Assembly (NCBI GenBank): GCA_016169945.1
Contig: JADLSH010000110.1
Location: 910,001 to 974,000 of the forward strand
Direction: 5' to 3'
Length of the DNA stretch: 64,000 nt
From: Trachythela sp. YZ-2020
Lineage: Eukaryota > Cnidaria > Anthozoa > Malacalcyonacea > Clavulariidae
A program made the position numbers and the translations under genes. Below the pieces are notes generated by a model. It was not told the DNA's origin. It saw only the letters and a program-made list of their open reading frames with translations, and ran no database searches. Below, piece after piece: positions 43,456-54,109 of the stretch. Within the stretch, counting starts at the first letter, position 1. Each line of letters begins with the position of its first letter.

Positions 43456-43848
43456 AACAGTGGTATAGTCCGTAGCACGAAATCTGACAGATGCTTAGAT
43501 TTTGAGGTGAAGTCCTCAATGCTCGGATTAGGAATTGATTACAGAAATGAATAAAGGAGTAATAGTAAAATCTTAAAATACAATGTTTTCTATATGATAG
43601 TCTCTCTATTAATTGTTAATTGCTTCATAATTAATTAGCGTTGTCTGAGATATTCAGTTTTGAAATAAGTGTCTACTATCAAAATATTCAAAGAATCTAA
43701 ACTTTTTTGCTTAGATAAAAACACAAAATATTGCAAATTCAACAATATGTTCCTACTGTATATGACTCGTGAACAATCTTGGCAACAAATTTCCACATCT
43801 TAGTTGCGATTTACTATAAACACCATTTGGGCAGAACTGCGCCTTCAT
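43006..43848. other. Intergenic stretch
   Basis: A short tatgg microsatellite lies at 43168-43190. Otherwise nothing is recognised; the end is probably the 3' untranslated region of the FEN-like gene. Confidence 0.4.
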
Positions 43849-46845
43849 TTATAACATGTAAGAGTCCAGATCGGAATCGCTGTCATCACCATTTAGGATG
43901 TTGTCGACTGCATCATTTGCAATGTCCGAAAGCATTTGCTCGCCATTCTCGCACTCAGTGCATTTATAAAGAGGTCCACATCGCATGTTTCGAGAAAAAC
44001 AGGAACACGATCGGGTAGAGCATTTCGTTTTGCGACATGAACAATAAATTTGCTCAAGTAGTTCTGGAGGAGCTACAGCGACAGTCCGCCACTGAATAGC
44101 AAGTTCACATTCACCGTCTGGAGCCATCCATCCATGGCCAATAGGACTTGGGGCGTTCATCACTGATTCCAATGATCTTCGCAGTATAGCAGCCTGGTAA
44201 TTAGCCCTTTTTGTGTGCTGGGTGACTTCATCCATGACGGGGGGTAGCTTGGAGTCCAAACAAAACTTTTTCATGAAAATGCTAAGTCGAACATCCAGCA
44301 ACGAAGGTAGATCACTCTGACGGTTGTACAGTTGGCATAGAAACTTCTCCAAAACATCCATTGGAACATTTGAAATAGACCACTCCTGTCCAAGGGCAGA
44401 AAAAGCGGAGATATATGACGGGTTAGTGATCATAAGTTCATATGGGTCACTTTTCCCTTTCCTTTCCAGCAGCTGACACTGTCGCAGCCAGTGAATGGAT
44501 GCAAACCCAGCAAAGCATCCGCCACTCCATCCGGTAAACTGCTGATCACCGACTCAATGTTGATAGTTCTCAGGTTTGCTTTAGTACCGCGCTGAATAAA
44601 CAGTTTTCCAGAAAATTGTGTATTGAGGCCGATGCAAATGATGAGTACATCTGTGTCATCAGACTGGATCGTAACTTCCTCATGTAGCTGAAAGGCATGT
44701 AGAGCGTGTAATCCCATTCTCGTGTCAGCCTCCTCATGGTCAGAGAACAAGACATCTACAGACTCAACAGTCAAGTTCGTCGCTGATGCCTGAAACTTGT
44801 GACACTGACATCCATGTGCGAAGTATAACTCAACCCCTTGAAGAGAACTCGCATCGACAGTCTTCCAATGTTCAAAGAGAAACTCTATTAAGCTTTCCTT
44901 ATTTCTCCCCACCGATAGGAACTTCTTGAATTGCTGTGGGGTCTTCTTTGAACCATGGTCAACTTTTAAACGGATGACAGAACCTTCTCTCCCTTTTCGC
45001 CTGTCTCTCTCAGCATTCTTAATGCTCGAATCCGGGTACCGGTCAGCAACGAAATCAACTCTGGTGCAACGATGTCGAATCGCTGTATCTATCACAATCT
45101 TCAATATTTTCGCAGACAATGCATCGAATGTGCTGGGAATGTCTTTCAGACGTTGAATTAGAGCCATGGCATCAATAATCCACGCAGTAGAACTATTCAA
45201 ATTGGTTACGTCTTCAACATTCTTCTCTAGGAAGCGGCCCATGGCAGACTTGTCTGTTTTAGCTAACGTCCCGTCATAGTTGGCAAGCGACAATGGCACT
45301 GGGCACAGAGGGAAAGACAGTACGTACTTAAAGTCCAAGTTATTAGACTTGGCAACTATCAGAACTCGAGCAAGATCCCTTGCTGTAGTTTGTAACACCG
45401 TCTTTTCTGATTTTGCCTTAGCGGTCTTAGTGGTTGATGAAAACGTTTTGAGTTTCAGTGCTTTAATTGGATCAAAAACCTCCTGCTTCTTTTTCTTTAG
45501 GCGTTGATCAATGTACTCAGAGCATTGTTCCTCTCCCGCAGTTTTGGCTCGTGCGATATCTTCTTTTACTTCCGGTGATGCAACTGCGCCAGAAACAATG
45601 TTCACTAACTCGTCATCTTCTATGGAAACTGGATTTATCATGGCTTCTATGGTGCTGATCACACTTTTCACCGACTTTTCATCCTGTCTTCTTCGATTGA
45701 TATCTACTTCCTTCCTTTGACGTGTATGATTATCACGACCAGCCATACTCTCACATACAGATTGAATCTCTGCTCTATCAGCAAAACTTTTAATCCATCG
45801 ATGGACAGCAGATTTGTTGATTGAGAATCCAATCGTACCACCTTTAGTTTTCGAATTCTTGTTCAGCGTCTGCTCGAGAGTTTGGTCCATTGGTGTCTGA
45901 CTGAATGGCTGCGATGTACGCTGAGTTGCAAAATTTCCATCAACCATTTGCTCATGAATATCTGGATTACTGGTTGGTAAGTTCAGCATTTCTATCCAGT
46001 ATATCGGCAGGTAACGAGAATAGTGCACGCGGTCGTAAGCAAAAATCCAGGGTAACATGCGTCGAACCGATGTGAGATGCAGAAACCAATCACCCGTTCT
46101 GGAAATACAAACAGAAGTAATTTTAATATTGTTTACAATGTAATGTAATTATACTTTTGTGATCTGGAACTACCAAAAAGGTCCCAGCACAGCAGTAATC
46201 AATAAACCCCGAAAATATTCCATAATGATATACTGACCTAGTTGCCCTTATGAATTCTAATAGTATGTCTACCATTTCAAGGAAACTCAACCAGTAGGTG
46301 AAGGTTGGACTCGACTTTCCCCTTTCACGAGTAAATTCGTTCAGCTTTCTCACGAAATTTTGGACATCATCACTCTCTACAACTTCAGTAAATGCTCCAT
46401 TACTAAAAGCTGCCTTCAGAACATACAGGACATGTCCCAATGAATTTCTTTCATCGTCTGACATGAACTCCAAAAATGCGCTGATAACGAGACGATACAT
46501 TGCCTCATAGACGATTTTCATTGATCTTGTACTACGGTTGTAGTGTTTACCTGACAAAACACCATTAATAGAGCCTTCTGCGATGATATTGCTTTCAATG
46601 AGAATGTCACGTAAACCACCATCTTGAAATCGTTTGCCAATCACTCCAAGAAAGCACATTATGACATGAAATTCACCAAGTCGTAAAACTAATCGATTCT
46701 GAAAAACATCGTTTGTCCAACGGATCAACTGAGCTTTAGCATAAACAGCTTCATCCATGACAACAAATCCATAAAAGACACGGTATAATTGACTTCGGTG
46801 AAAAATCAACGAAATTGTGTGAAATATTTTTTGCACACTCATCAC
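43849..46845 (-). CDS. FEN1/XPG-like (PIN-superfamily) nuclease of an uncharacterised mobile-type family
   Basis: Two exons are joined in phase (46845-46238, donor gtcagt; 46098 on, acceptor tttccag). Exon 1 has the family block VVMDEAVYAKAQ, GKRFQDGGLRDILIESNIIA and NRSTRSMK. Exon 2 opens TGDWFLHLTSVRRMLPWIFA. Its later part matches the FEN/XPG order: STAWIIDAMALIQ (Asp near residue 296 of the 44430-46058 frame), DFVADRYPDSSIKNAERDRR (near 340), DHEEADTRM (443-445), QSDDTDVLIICIG (468) and TGCDSVSCWKGKGK (526). A one-base shift in the GGAAAGGGAAAAG run near 44450 separates the last 194 residues, which end in a Cys cluster (CSCRKTKCSTRSCSC). The family is common in cnidarians and fish; function is not known to me. 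N-terminal exons are not seen. Confidence 0.7.
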
Positions 46846-46950
46846 AGAACGCCATTTTGAATCTGATTGTACTGAACTATGTAGGTCACTGGAGCATACT
46901 CGCGACCATCACCCATAATATCCATAAAATACGCCCATAAGTAGTATTTT

Positions 46951-47133
46951 TATATACACAAGCTCTGGATATGAGGTATTCTGCAATCTGATTGGTTCTC
47001 TACTAGCAGGATATTAGCTCATATCCTGTTAGTAGAGAAAAGTAGAAAAATGGCTGGCAGATAATTAAATGAAGAGGAAATTCAAGTTTTACTTGAAAAA
47101 AGTAAATATCCAGATCCAGAGCTTGTGTATATA
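46951..47133. repeat. Foldback repeat
   Basis: tatatacacaagctctggatat and its inverted partner at 47106-47133 enclose a second, inner inverted pair (ctactagcaggatat/atatcctgttagtag). It abuts the transposon end at 47136. Confidence 0.75.
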
Positions 47134-47910
47134 ATAAAACAGTTATTCTACTCACTTTCGTCGTATATGACTGATAGCCAACTTGGCGCTATCGCGCCTC
47201 GTCGGCTATTAGCTCATATACGATAGACGACCAGCCAAGCGAGCAAAAAGTGCTTAGAAAACACCTTCGATGGCATTTTGTGTTACAAGCGGGCAACCAC
47301 CACCAAAATGTAGCTTGAACTCTCGCAAACACGACTATGTAGGTTGCCATCTCGATTTCGGCGTTTAAAACGTAAAATTTTGATGATTATTCTGTTAAAT
47401 TTCAAGCTCCACGGCTCTGTTTGTAAAAGCCGTGAATATTTTCCCGCGTGTCCATGGCAACAAGCGTGTTGGTGATAATCATTCTGATTGGTCAGATTAT
47501 TTCATTTTGACCAATGAGATTGCTTTAACTAAAAAAATGAGCCCGCACGCCGCAGGATATGGAAATCTCGAAGCGCAATAAACGTGCTTGAAACAAGGTT
47601 TTTATGAAACAAATCATAGTGAAACAGCCGGAAAAGACAGCAAATTTCTTCATAAAGTTTGTATAATACATTTATTAACATATTATTTGATTATTATTGT
47701 TAAAACTAAACTGGTTTTTATAATATTTTACTTGATATTGTTTATAGTTTTTTGGGCATCTTTCCTATTTTGTTTGGATTACCCCTTTAATTTGTCTCCT
47801 TGAATATATAGCGTATAATAGATTAAATTTACATTTTCATATTGAGAGGAGCAAAAAGATATTGATATAATGTAGTGTTAAGCACACAATATAGTGTTAA
47901 GCATACGTAC

Positions 47911-48771
47911 ATGGCTTCAACAGCCCCATCTCTAGCACCTGGTTCAAAACGTAGAGAGGAAAGTCCTCTCACAGCCACAATATCAAAAAAGAAAAAGGAA
48001 GAATATAGTTATTCCTTTAATGTTTGTCTATTTTGCCAAGGTGGCAAACCAGACGAGTTGCGATTCTCTTCTGAGGATGGAAGAAGCAAGGCTGTCCAAT
48101 CTGCAATTGAGAGGAAAAACCTTAATGACATAGCATCGCTTGTTATAATTGACAGGGTTCTCAACGTTATTAGTCAAAATAGCAATTGTTCTGATATCAA
48201 ATGGCACCACATTTGTTACAGCAACTTCACACATCAAGGGAAAATAGCTAGACTTAACAAAAAGGCGTTAAATTTAAAGGTACAAGGGCCAATAATTGTA
48301 GAACGTGTTACAAGAAGCAATAAACAAAATACTGTTGATTGGTCACTATGCATGTTTTGTCAAAAGGAGGGGGGTAAGGCTATTAGGAATGTTGCAACTA
48401 TGGAATTATCAAGAAAGATAATTAATTTGTCAGAATTAGACTCCATAATGCATGTTAGGCTTACAACCATAAGTGATTTGGTTGCAGCTGAGGGTAAGTA
48501 TCACCTGAGTTGTTGGGTACAATTTCAAAGAAAGGTCAATAAGATTCAGGACATTGCCATGGAGGGTGAGAAACAAAAAGCAGAACGCTGTTTATTTCGT
48601 TTATGTGGTGATTTACTTAGTGGGCTTGAGTCTGGCCATGTATATGACATGGGAAATGTATGGGTATTTTATGAACGAATGTGTGAGAGAGATGGTATTA
48701 ATATTCCACAAAGGCATGTCACTCGAAGAGCTTCATTTTATGATGATATTAAGAAACTTTTACAATTTTAA
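47911..48771 (+). CDS. Protein with two Cys/His modules, probably the N-terminal part of the FEN-like family
   Basis: From the ATG at 47911 the frame gives 286 residues. A basic N-terminal segment (SKKKKEE) is followed by two similar modules: CLFCQGG...WHHICYSNFTHQG and CMFCQKEGG...AAEGKYHLSCWVQFQRK, each with a CxxC and a later HxxC pair, suggesting zinc binding. The end (CERDGINIPQRHVTRRASFY) resembles the linker that precedes the central block in long proteins of the same family as the neighbouring FEN-like gene. It stops there, so it is a truncated or short form. It sits inside an inverted-end unit and is divergent from the FEN-like gene. No biochemical function is known to me. Confidence 0.6.
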   Translation: MASTAPSLAPGSKRREESPLTATISKKKKEEYSYSFNVCLFCQGGKPDELRFSSEDGRSKAVQSAIERKNLNDIASLVIIDRVLNVISQNSNCSDIKWHHICYSNFTHQGKIARLNKKALNLKVQGPIIVERVTRSNKQNTVDWSLCMFCQKEGGKAIRNVATMELSRKIINLSELDSIMHVRLTTISDLVAAEGKYHLSCWVQFQRKVNKIQDIAMEGEKQKAERCLFRLCGDLLSGLESGHVYDMGNVWVFYERMCERDGINIPQRHVTRRASFYDDIKKLLQF

Positions 48772-49540
48772 AATATTCGAGCAAGCATATCTCATGGTGG
48801 CCTTGTTTTGATACTAAACAAGAAACAGCAATCGGCTTGAAAGTTTAAATCGTATTGAAACATTTCGTTAAAAAATCAAATTATGTGATTTAAGATTCCG
48901 TACCTCCAATTCGAAACAAATACCTACATATAAATTCATGCTGTTTCCCTTAAGAACCGTTGTAACACTTTTTATTGCGTTATAAATCATATAGTCTCAT
49001 TTTCGCACGATGCAAGCTATAATCGAGTGGAAAATAGCTTCCTTGTATCAGCAAATCAGGGAAACCACAATCATCACATATTTCTTTAGACATGTAATTA
49101 CTTTTTAAACGTATTAAAAACTCAAAATATTTCTGTATTACCTCTTTCTGGGGTTGTTCTTCTATCTGTTCGCCAGAAGTTTCTTCCTTGCGCGCCATAT
49201 TTGCTTTTGTTTATAATTGTGAGCGATGATAGATACATTACGCAATATTTTGTATCCTCTGATTGGTTAGTACTCGCTACGAGCAAACCATATTTGGCAT
49301 AATATATATACTACATTAAATACCATACTTTAACAAAGCGGCACTTCAAAGTCGAAGAAACACCACAAAAAACCTTGATTTTTTCAATTTCTATCCAAAA
49401 TTACGCGTGGCAACCGGGCAAATCTTCTTAACAACATCAATCCGAAGCTGCCTGGCTAGGTTGCCTGCTTGTAACAAAAAATGCCATCGACAGTCAATTT
49501 TTTTGCACTTGGCTGGTCGTCTACGACTCGAGTTCGTAGA
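48772..49540. other. 3' part of the inverted-end unit
   Basis: No supported gene is seen. A 72-codon minus-strand frame (48980-49198, start MARKEETSGEQ) is open, with a CDDCG motif, but I do not recognise it. Confidence 0.35.
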
Positions 49541-49569
49541 ATAACTGTTAAATATAGGTACCGTTCGAC

Positions 49570-49760
49570 CCGGATGTTTGAGAGTGAGCGAGAGTGAGCG
49601 AGAGTGCGCTAATTAAATGAGAGTGAGCGAGAGTGAGCTAATTGAATATTCAGTAAATGAGAGTGACGCAAGGGTGGTGCAGGGGGCGCATGATCATTAG
49701 CATACAGGGGGTTGCAAGGGGGTCGCAACACATTAGCATATGAGGGTGAGCACATCATTA
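49570..49760. repeat. Degenerate gagagtgagc repeat
   Basis: gagagtgagcgagagtgagc units recur, followed by G-rich cattagcata repeats. Confidence 0.65.
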
Positions 49761-50193
49761 GCGTCCTATTCCTTTGATACCTCTCATTAATATGACGAAC
49801 AAGACCGGGCAAGTTTGGGTGAACAAATAATAATTATTGCTGAGTTCAGCACATTTTGTGTGCAGAAATATGGCTTTGTTGTCGCGAGATTTATAAACTC
49901 CTTGAATCTCGTATCTAGTGAAGTGTTTCTTTCTCAGTCGACCAATACTAATAAATTTACAAAGTCTCAAGCGTTTATATTATTTAGTAAAGTCTATGCA
50001 AGCGAGGAAGGACTATTTAAAATCAAATTTTTTCATGTGAAAAACTTTTTAATATTGGGTTTTACAAACAAAATTTTCAACATAAAGTTTTAAAGATATA
50101 AATATAGTTTTTAGCGATTCGAAGAAACAAGCGTAAGCATTTTGATACACGGCGTTGTCAAGGTAATCTTTCCCACGTGCAAGACACAAAAGG
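49761..50193. other. Gene-free stretch before the LINE fragment
   Basis: No recognisable motif is seen; it may contain decayed LINE sequence. Confidence 0.4.
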
Positions 50194-51330
50194 TTGATGT
50201 CATTTGATTTCAGTAAAGCTTTTGACAGCGTTCCGCACGATATTTTATATAAAAAATTGAAAAATATTCCTCTTAACCAATATGTCATCAACTGGATTAT
50301 TAGTTTTCTGAAGGATCGTCATCAGAGGGTAAAGGTAGATGGAACTATGACGGACTACGTGAAAATCAATAGGGGGGTTCCCCAAGGGACTGTTTTAGGT
50401 CCAGTATTATTTTCCATTATGGTAAATGACATCAAAACAATCCATACTCAAAATGAGCTATAGTGAAATTTGCTGATGACCTGACATTGGAGGTTCCTGG
50501 GAAGGATTACGAAGATACGTCTACAACCGAAGTTGCCAACATCAGAGAATGGTCTGAGAGAAATAGGATGCAATTAAATATGTCTAAAACATATGAAATG
50601 GTCATACGTGGAAAAATGTCAACGCCTTTACCAGCTGTCGTTCCAGATATTAAACGCAAAACATGGTTGAAAATTCTAGGAATAACTCTAGAGGACCTGC
50701 CTAATAAATGGGATTTACAATTTGACGAAATGATTAGAAAAGCCAGTGGAAGAATGTATATAATGCGAGTTTGCAAGCATTATGGTTTGCCCATTAAACA
50801 GCGGGACCTCTTATTAAACAGCCTGATAATGGCTTTACTTACCTACGGATCTGAGCTTTGGGGAGGTGCCCATTATGGCAAGTATATAAACCAGATCGAT
50901 AAATTTATCAGACGTGCCTATCGAAACGGATACATATCAGAAAAGCTGAATTTTATGGAAATTATTTCTAAAAGGGACATAAAGTTATGGAACAAAATAA
51001 CAAAAAATAAGGACAATGCTTTACAAATTGCCAAATAAGTTAAATAGACCGTTGAGACAGAGAGGACACGAGTTCGAGTTGCCTATAGTAAGAACTGAGC
51101 GTTTTAAATAGATGTCTTTTCAAGTTTATTTGACATTCTTTCGTAATCTTTAATATCTAATTACAATTTATAATAGTCTTCCATATTTTAGCTAATAAGT
51201 AGCTTTCAATTTGTAAATAGCGGATAATTTTCTTACATAGCATAATTATAATTAAAACCTGTAAACTCAGACGTGTGTTTTGAGTATAGTATTTATAGTG
51301 ACAATAAAGACTTCTATCTATCTATCTAAT
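50194..51330 (+). pseudogene. LINE ORF2 RT domain and 3' end
   Basis: The first frame (50194-50463) has motif A, SFDFSKAFDSVPHDIL, and motif B, INRGVPQGTVLGPVLFSIM. A one-base loss at about 50460 leads to the second frame (50463-51038), which opens with motif C, KFADDLTL, and continues through KILGITL and LLTYGSELWGGAHYGKYINQ. A non-coding tail with AATAAA near 51304 ends in an (ATCT)n run at about 51313-51330. A microsatellite 3' end of this kind fits CR1/L2-like elements. The copy is 5' truncated. Confidence 0.88.
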
Positions 51331-51559
51331 TAAGGATTAGGCGCACACGGATTTGCATGAATTGAGAATATATAATTATAGGACGGGGAAATATTGTACA
51401 ATGTACATACAACACACACAGATTTCATTTTTAAAACACATTTATTGATTAAAATTTCTTTTACAGAGTGTCTTAAATGTCATCTTTGGAATATTCACTG
51501 TCCGAGTCATTTTCGTCGCTACTTTCATCATCCCTTATCCACCTTGTCGGATTTCTATC

Positions 51560-52057
51560 CTAATCGTCTATATTGAAACACAGTCTTTTCCTTTTGGTGG
51601 ATGGTATATTACTGCGTGAATTTTTTCGTCTCTTGTTTCCTCGGGCTGATTGTCGTAGTAGCGTCTTTGCTCCCTGTTCAGCAAAGTCTTTGACAACTTC
51701 CCGTCCACGAGATTTTATTGATTTTGATACATTTTTCCCATCGAGTACATCTTAACCAACTTCTGTTTCTGCTTGTAGCGCTCTCTTTCCTACTACTTGT
51801 GCTCCTTGTTTTAGTATAGGAATAGCAAATCTTGCAAGAATCTTGAAAATACCCCCATATCCCTTCTGCATTCTTGCTCCATGAAATCCTTCAATACTAC
51901 CACCATGTTGATTTCTTAAGTGACGTTGTGTCAATAGTTTTACATCTGGGACCAGTAAACCTCTGTTTCTCGCTCCAGTCAGCGCTTCTCCAGCACGTTG
52001 ATTTCTTGTATGATGATCAGCCAGTAGTTTTACGTCGGGGATAAGTACACCTCTCAT
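51560..52057 (-). pseudogene. Polinton minor capsid/core-like small protein
   Basis: The open frame 52057-51752 has an N-terminal repeat region (two copies of PDVKLL...RNQ) and then GYGGIFKILARFAIPILKQG followed by an Ala-rich helix. That Gly-rich plus amphipathic block recurs in Polinton/adintovirus small proteins compared with adenoviral core or pVI-like proteins. The frame has a TAA near 51752, after which the same frame continues with a strongly basic C-terminal tail to 51560. So the stop is probably a nonsense change in one original gene. The role would be inside the capsid. Confidence 0.6.
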
Positions 52058-52222
52058 CTTTTCATGTGTCTAGATCGGCTTCCAACGTTCAACTGATAGG
52101 AGAATGCTTCACTTGTGTATTTTATTTGGATCATAAAAGTGGCGTCTATTTGTACGGACATCCAATATTTCATCACAATGACAATGTGTACAACACGCAA
52201 TCGTATGTGTGAAATCATCTTT

Positions 52223-52705
52223 TTAAAGTCTACAGTCACAAATCATACAGTGACATCCGGTAAAACTCGAATAAAAATATGTCCATGCACAGATAGGGCA
52301 TGTACCCAATTGACATATCTGTAAACAATTTTCATATGTTACGTATATTCCATCTTGCCGTGGCTCCATCCGTGCTAACATTGCGAGGACCCGCCCGTTG
52401 GTGATAAGACCTTTATCAATTTCCAATGCTGCAAGACCTTTGAGAAATATACTCAATCCATAAGGCTCTGGAATATATGGATGAAAAGGCCTCGTGCAAT
52501 ATTTTAGAATGTTTACAATATCAGTTCCACGTATATCCTGTCCACTGTAGATGTTTTCTCCTTTTGTATTCCACGTCAAAATGTCCGTAGATGTGAGAAT
52601 GGAGTGAAGGATTTCTTCAGCGCCATAACTATTTTCATTGTCAAGATATTGAAGAATGTCTTGAAGTCGCCACTGCTCAGGAGATGGTCTTTTGTTGATA
52701 TCCAT
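52223..52705 (-). CDS. Uncharacterised Polinton-associated protein
   Basis: An open frame of 160 residues starts MDINKRPSPEQWRLQDILQY. The middle has a pattern (EEILHSILTSTDILTWNTKG, then DIRGTDIVNILKY) that I have seen in Polinton-type units. A CPIC and a CMIC pair near the C-terminus may bind zinc. No enzyme motif is visible. It lies between the two other minus-strand genes of the unit with about 170-base gaps and was probably expressed with them. Confidence 0.5.
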   Translation of the reverse strand: MDINKRPSPEQWRLQDILQYLDNENSYGAEEILHSILTSTDILTWNTKGENIYSGQDIRGTDIVNILKYCTRPFHPYIPEPYGLSIFLKGLAALEIDKGLITNGRVLAMLARMEPRQDGIYVTYENCLQICQLGTCPICAWTYFYSSFTGCHCMICDCRL

Positions 52706-52873
52706 GGTTGGAATGAGGATATTAATTTAATGTTGATCATTTTATACCAATTCTGCAAGTCCTTCTAAGATTGGAGCCAGTACCAATCGTAGGAAACCAT
52801 TTCCACGCTGAACAAGTATCTTCATTTTTGTTTTAACACTTTTATTTTTGTTAGTTAGATCAATAATATTGTG

Positions 52874-53056
52874 TTAAAAAGGTCTACGTTTGTCCATTGT
52901 GTGTTTAGGAAGTGTGAGGTCCATAAAATTTTCAACGCAACGGCATAGAAACCGAATCTGTTCATGAGATGTAGATCTCAACAGAGCTTGTTGTTGAGTT
53001 GGATAAGAAGTACATAAGAGCTCTATAAACGATCTGTGCTTGGGAAGGTTAGTCAT
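52874..53056 (-). CDS. Short helical Polinton-associated protein
   Basis: The 60-residue frame MTNLPKHRSFIELLCTSYPT continues with a QQALLRST and FLCRCVENFMDL stretch. The pattern (a short Leu-rich helix with QxxALL and a Cys pair) resembles a small protein often placed first in Polinton gene blocks. The function is unknown. Its short length lowers confidence, but position and strand match the two downstream genes. Confidence 0.45.
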   Translation of the reverse strand: MTNLPKHRSFIELLCTSYPTQQQALLRSTSHEQIRFLCRCVENFMDLTLPKHTMDKRRPF

Positions 53057-53107
53057 ATCTGCTCGAAGGTCAACAACGTAATGAAGATCTCACTGAAAAA
53101 CGGGCAT

Positions 53108-53495
53108 ATATAAAGATATGGCTCGGGCCTATACTTACATCTTAGAGCTCGGCTCGGAGTTATATAGTAGGCTCCGCTCGGAGATATACACTAAACTCGG
53201 CTCCGAGCTATCCTTACATCTTAGAGCTCGACTCGGGCATATCCTTACATCTTAGAGCTCAGCTCGGGCCTATCCTTATATCTTAGAGCTCGGCTCGGGC
53301 CTATCCGTACATCTTAGACCTCGGCTCGAAGCTAAGCTCGCATGATTTGGATCTAAGCTCGGCTCGAAGCTAAGCTCGCTCGATATGGAGCTACGTTTTC
53401 TCGATAGGGAGCTAAACTCGCTCGATATGGAGTTAGGCTCACTCGATTTGGAGCTAAGCTCCCTCGATTTGGAGCTAAACTCGCTCGATTTGGTA
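53108..53495. repeat. Tandem repeat rich in gagctcggctcgg
   Basis: Units of about 30-35 bases (ttacatcttagagctcggctcggg) give way to ctcgatttggagctaag units. It continues beyond the inserted transposon at 56042-56100 (taggctcggagatat). Confidence 0.8.
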
Positions 53496-53536
53496 TATAC
53501 AGTACTGCCTAGAAGTAACTTAACACAAATACGCGG

Positions 53537-53665
53537 TTAACCGCGGGTCACACGCGGTTTGACCGCAGGCGCCCCGCGGTCTGCCCGGAGGCCGCCCGCG
53601 GTCTGCCCGGAGGTTGCCCGCGGTCTCCCCGGGGGCTGTACGCGGGTCGCCCGCGGTTGTGTGGG
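53537..53665. repeat. GC-rich CCGCGG-type tandem repeat
   Basis: gcccgcggtctgcccggagg units repeat about four times. The composition is far above the rest of the window. It is the inner part of the transposon end. Confidence 0.8.
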
Positions 53666-54109
53666 CGTATTGAGGTTTGACCGTAACTCACGGCGGAACA
53701 CGAAAACAGTACGACTTGCGAACTCGGAATTTTACGTGGGCAAATTAGTATTTAGAAATCAGAATATCACACGATATAATTTGCCAGTTTAATTTCCAAC
53801 TTTGTCATTGGCGTTACAATTTCATGTATATTGCAACCAGCCTAAAAATTTAGTAAATGGTCGTATTTGTTTATAAAGCTTAATAGTGTGTTTTGACAAA
53901 GCAAGTCTTTTAACGTAGCTAACGTATTGCACAATTTTACCACACAAATCGCTTATTGAACACAAACACAAAAACTCAAAGCAAATCTCCCAATAACTAG
54001 TCTGTAAATTTGGTAAAAAAAATTCTGGAATGCTGTCTGGGTCAATGGAATACTGTTTGGCAAAGTTCTGATATAGACGGACATGCAAAAGTAATGCAGC
54101 TTGTTTCAC

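Larger units (their letters stand above)
47136..49548. mobile_element. Inverted-end unit carrying a Cys-module gene
   Basis: Ends aacagttattctac and gtagaataactgtt are inverted. The pairing continues inward through gacgaccagccaag and gatggcattttttgttacaagc to about 170 bases per arm. Extra inverted sequence (47160-47230) lies inside the left arm. The unit holds one plus-strand ORF at 47911. Confidence 0.7.

Noticed and set aside
49815..50093. 92-codon frame before the LINE RT
   Set aside because: It has no RT or endonuclease motif and is AT-rich; it is probably chance.
53559..53792. Arg/Pro-rich 77-codon frame
   Set aside because: It is translated GC-rich tandem repeat at a transposon end.
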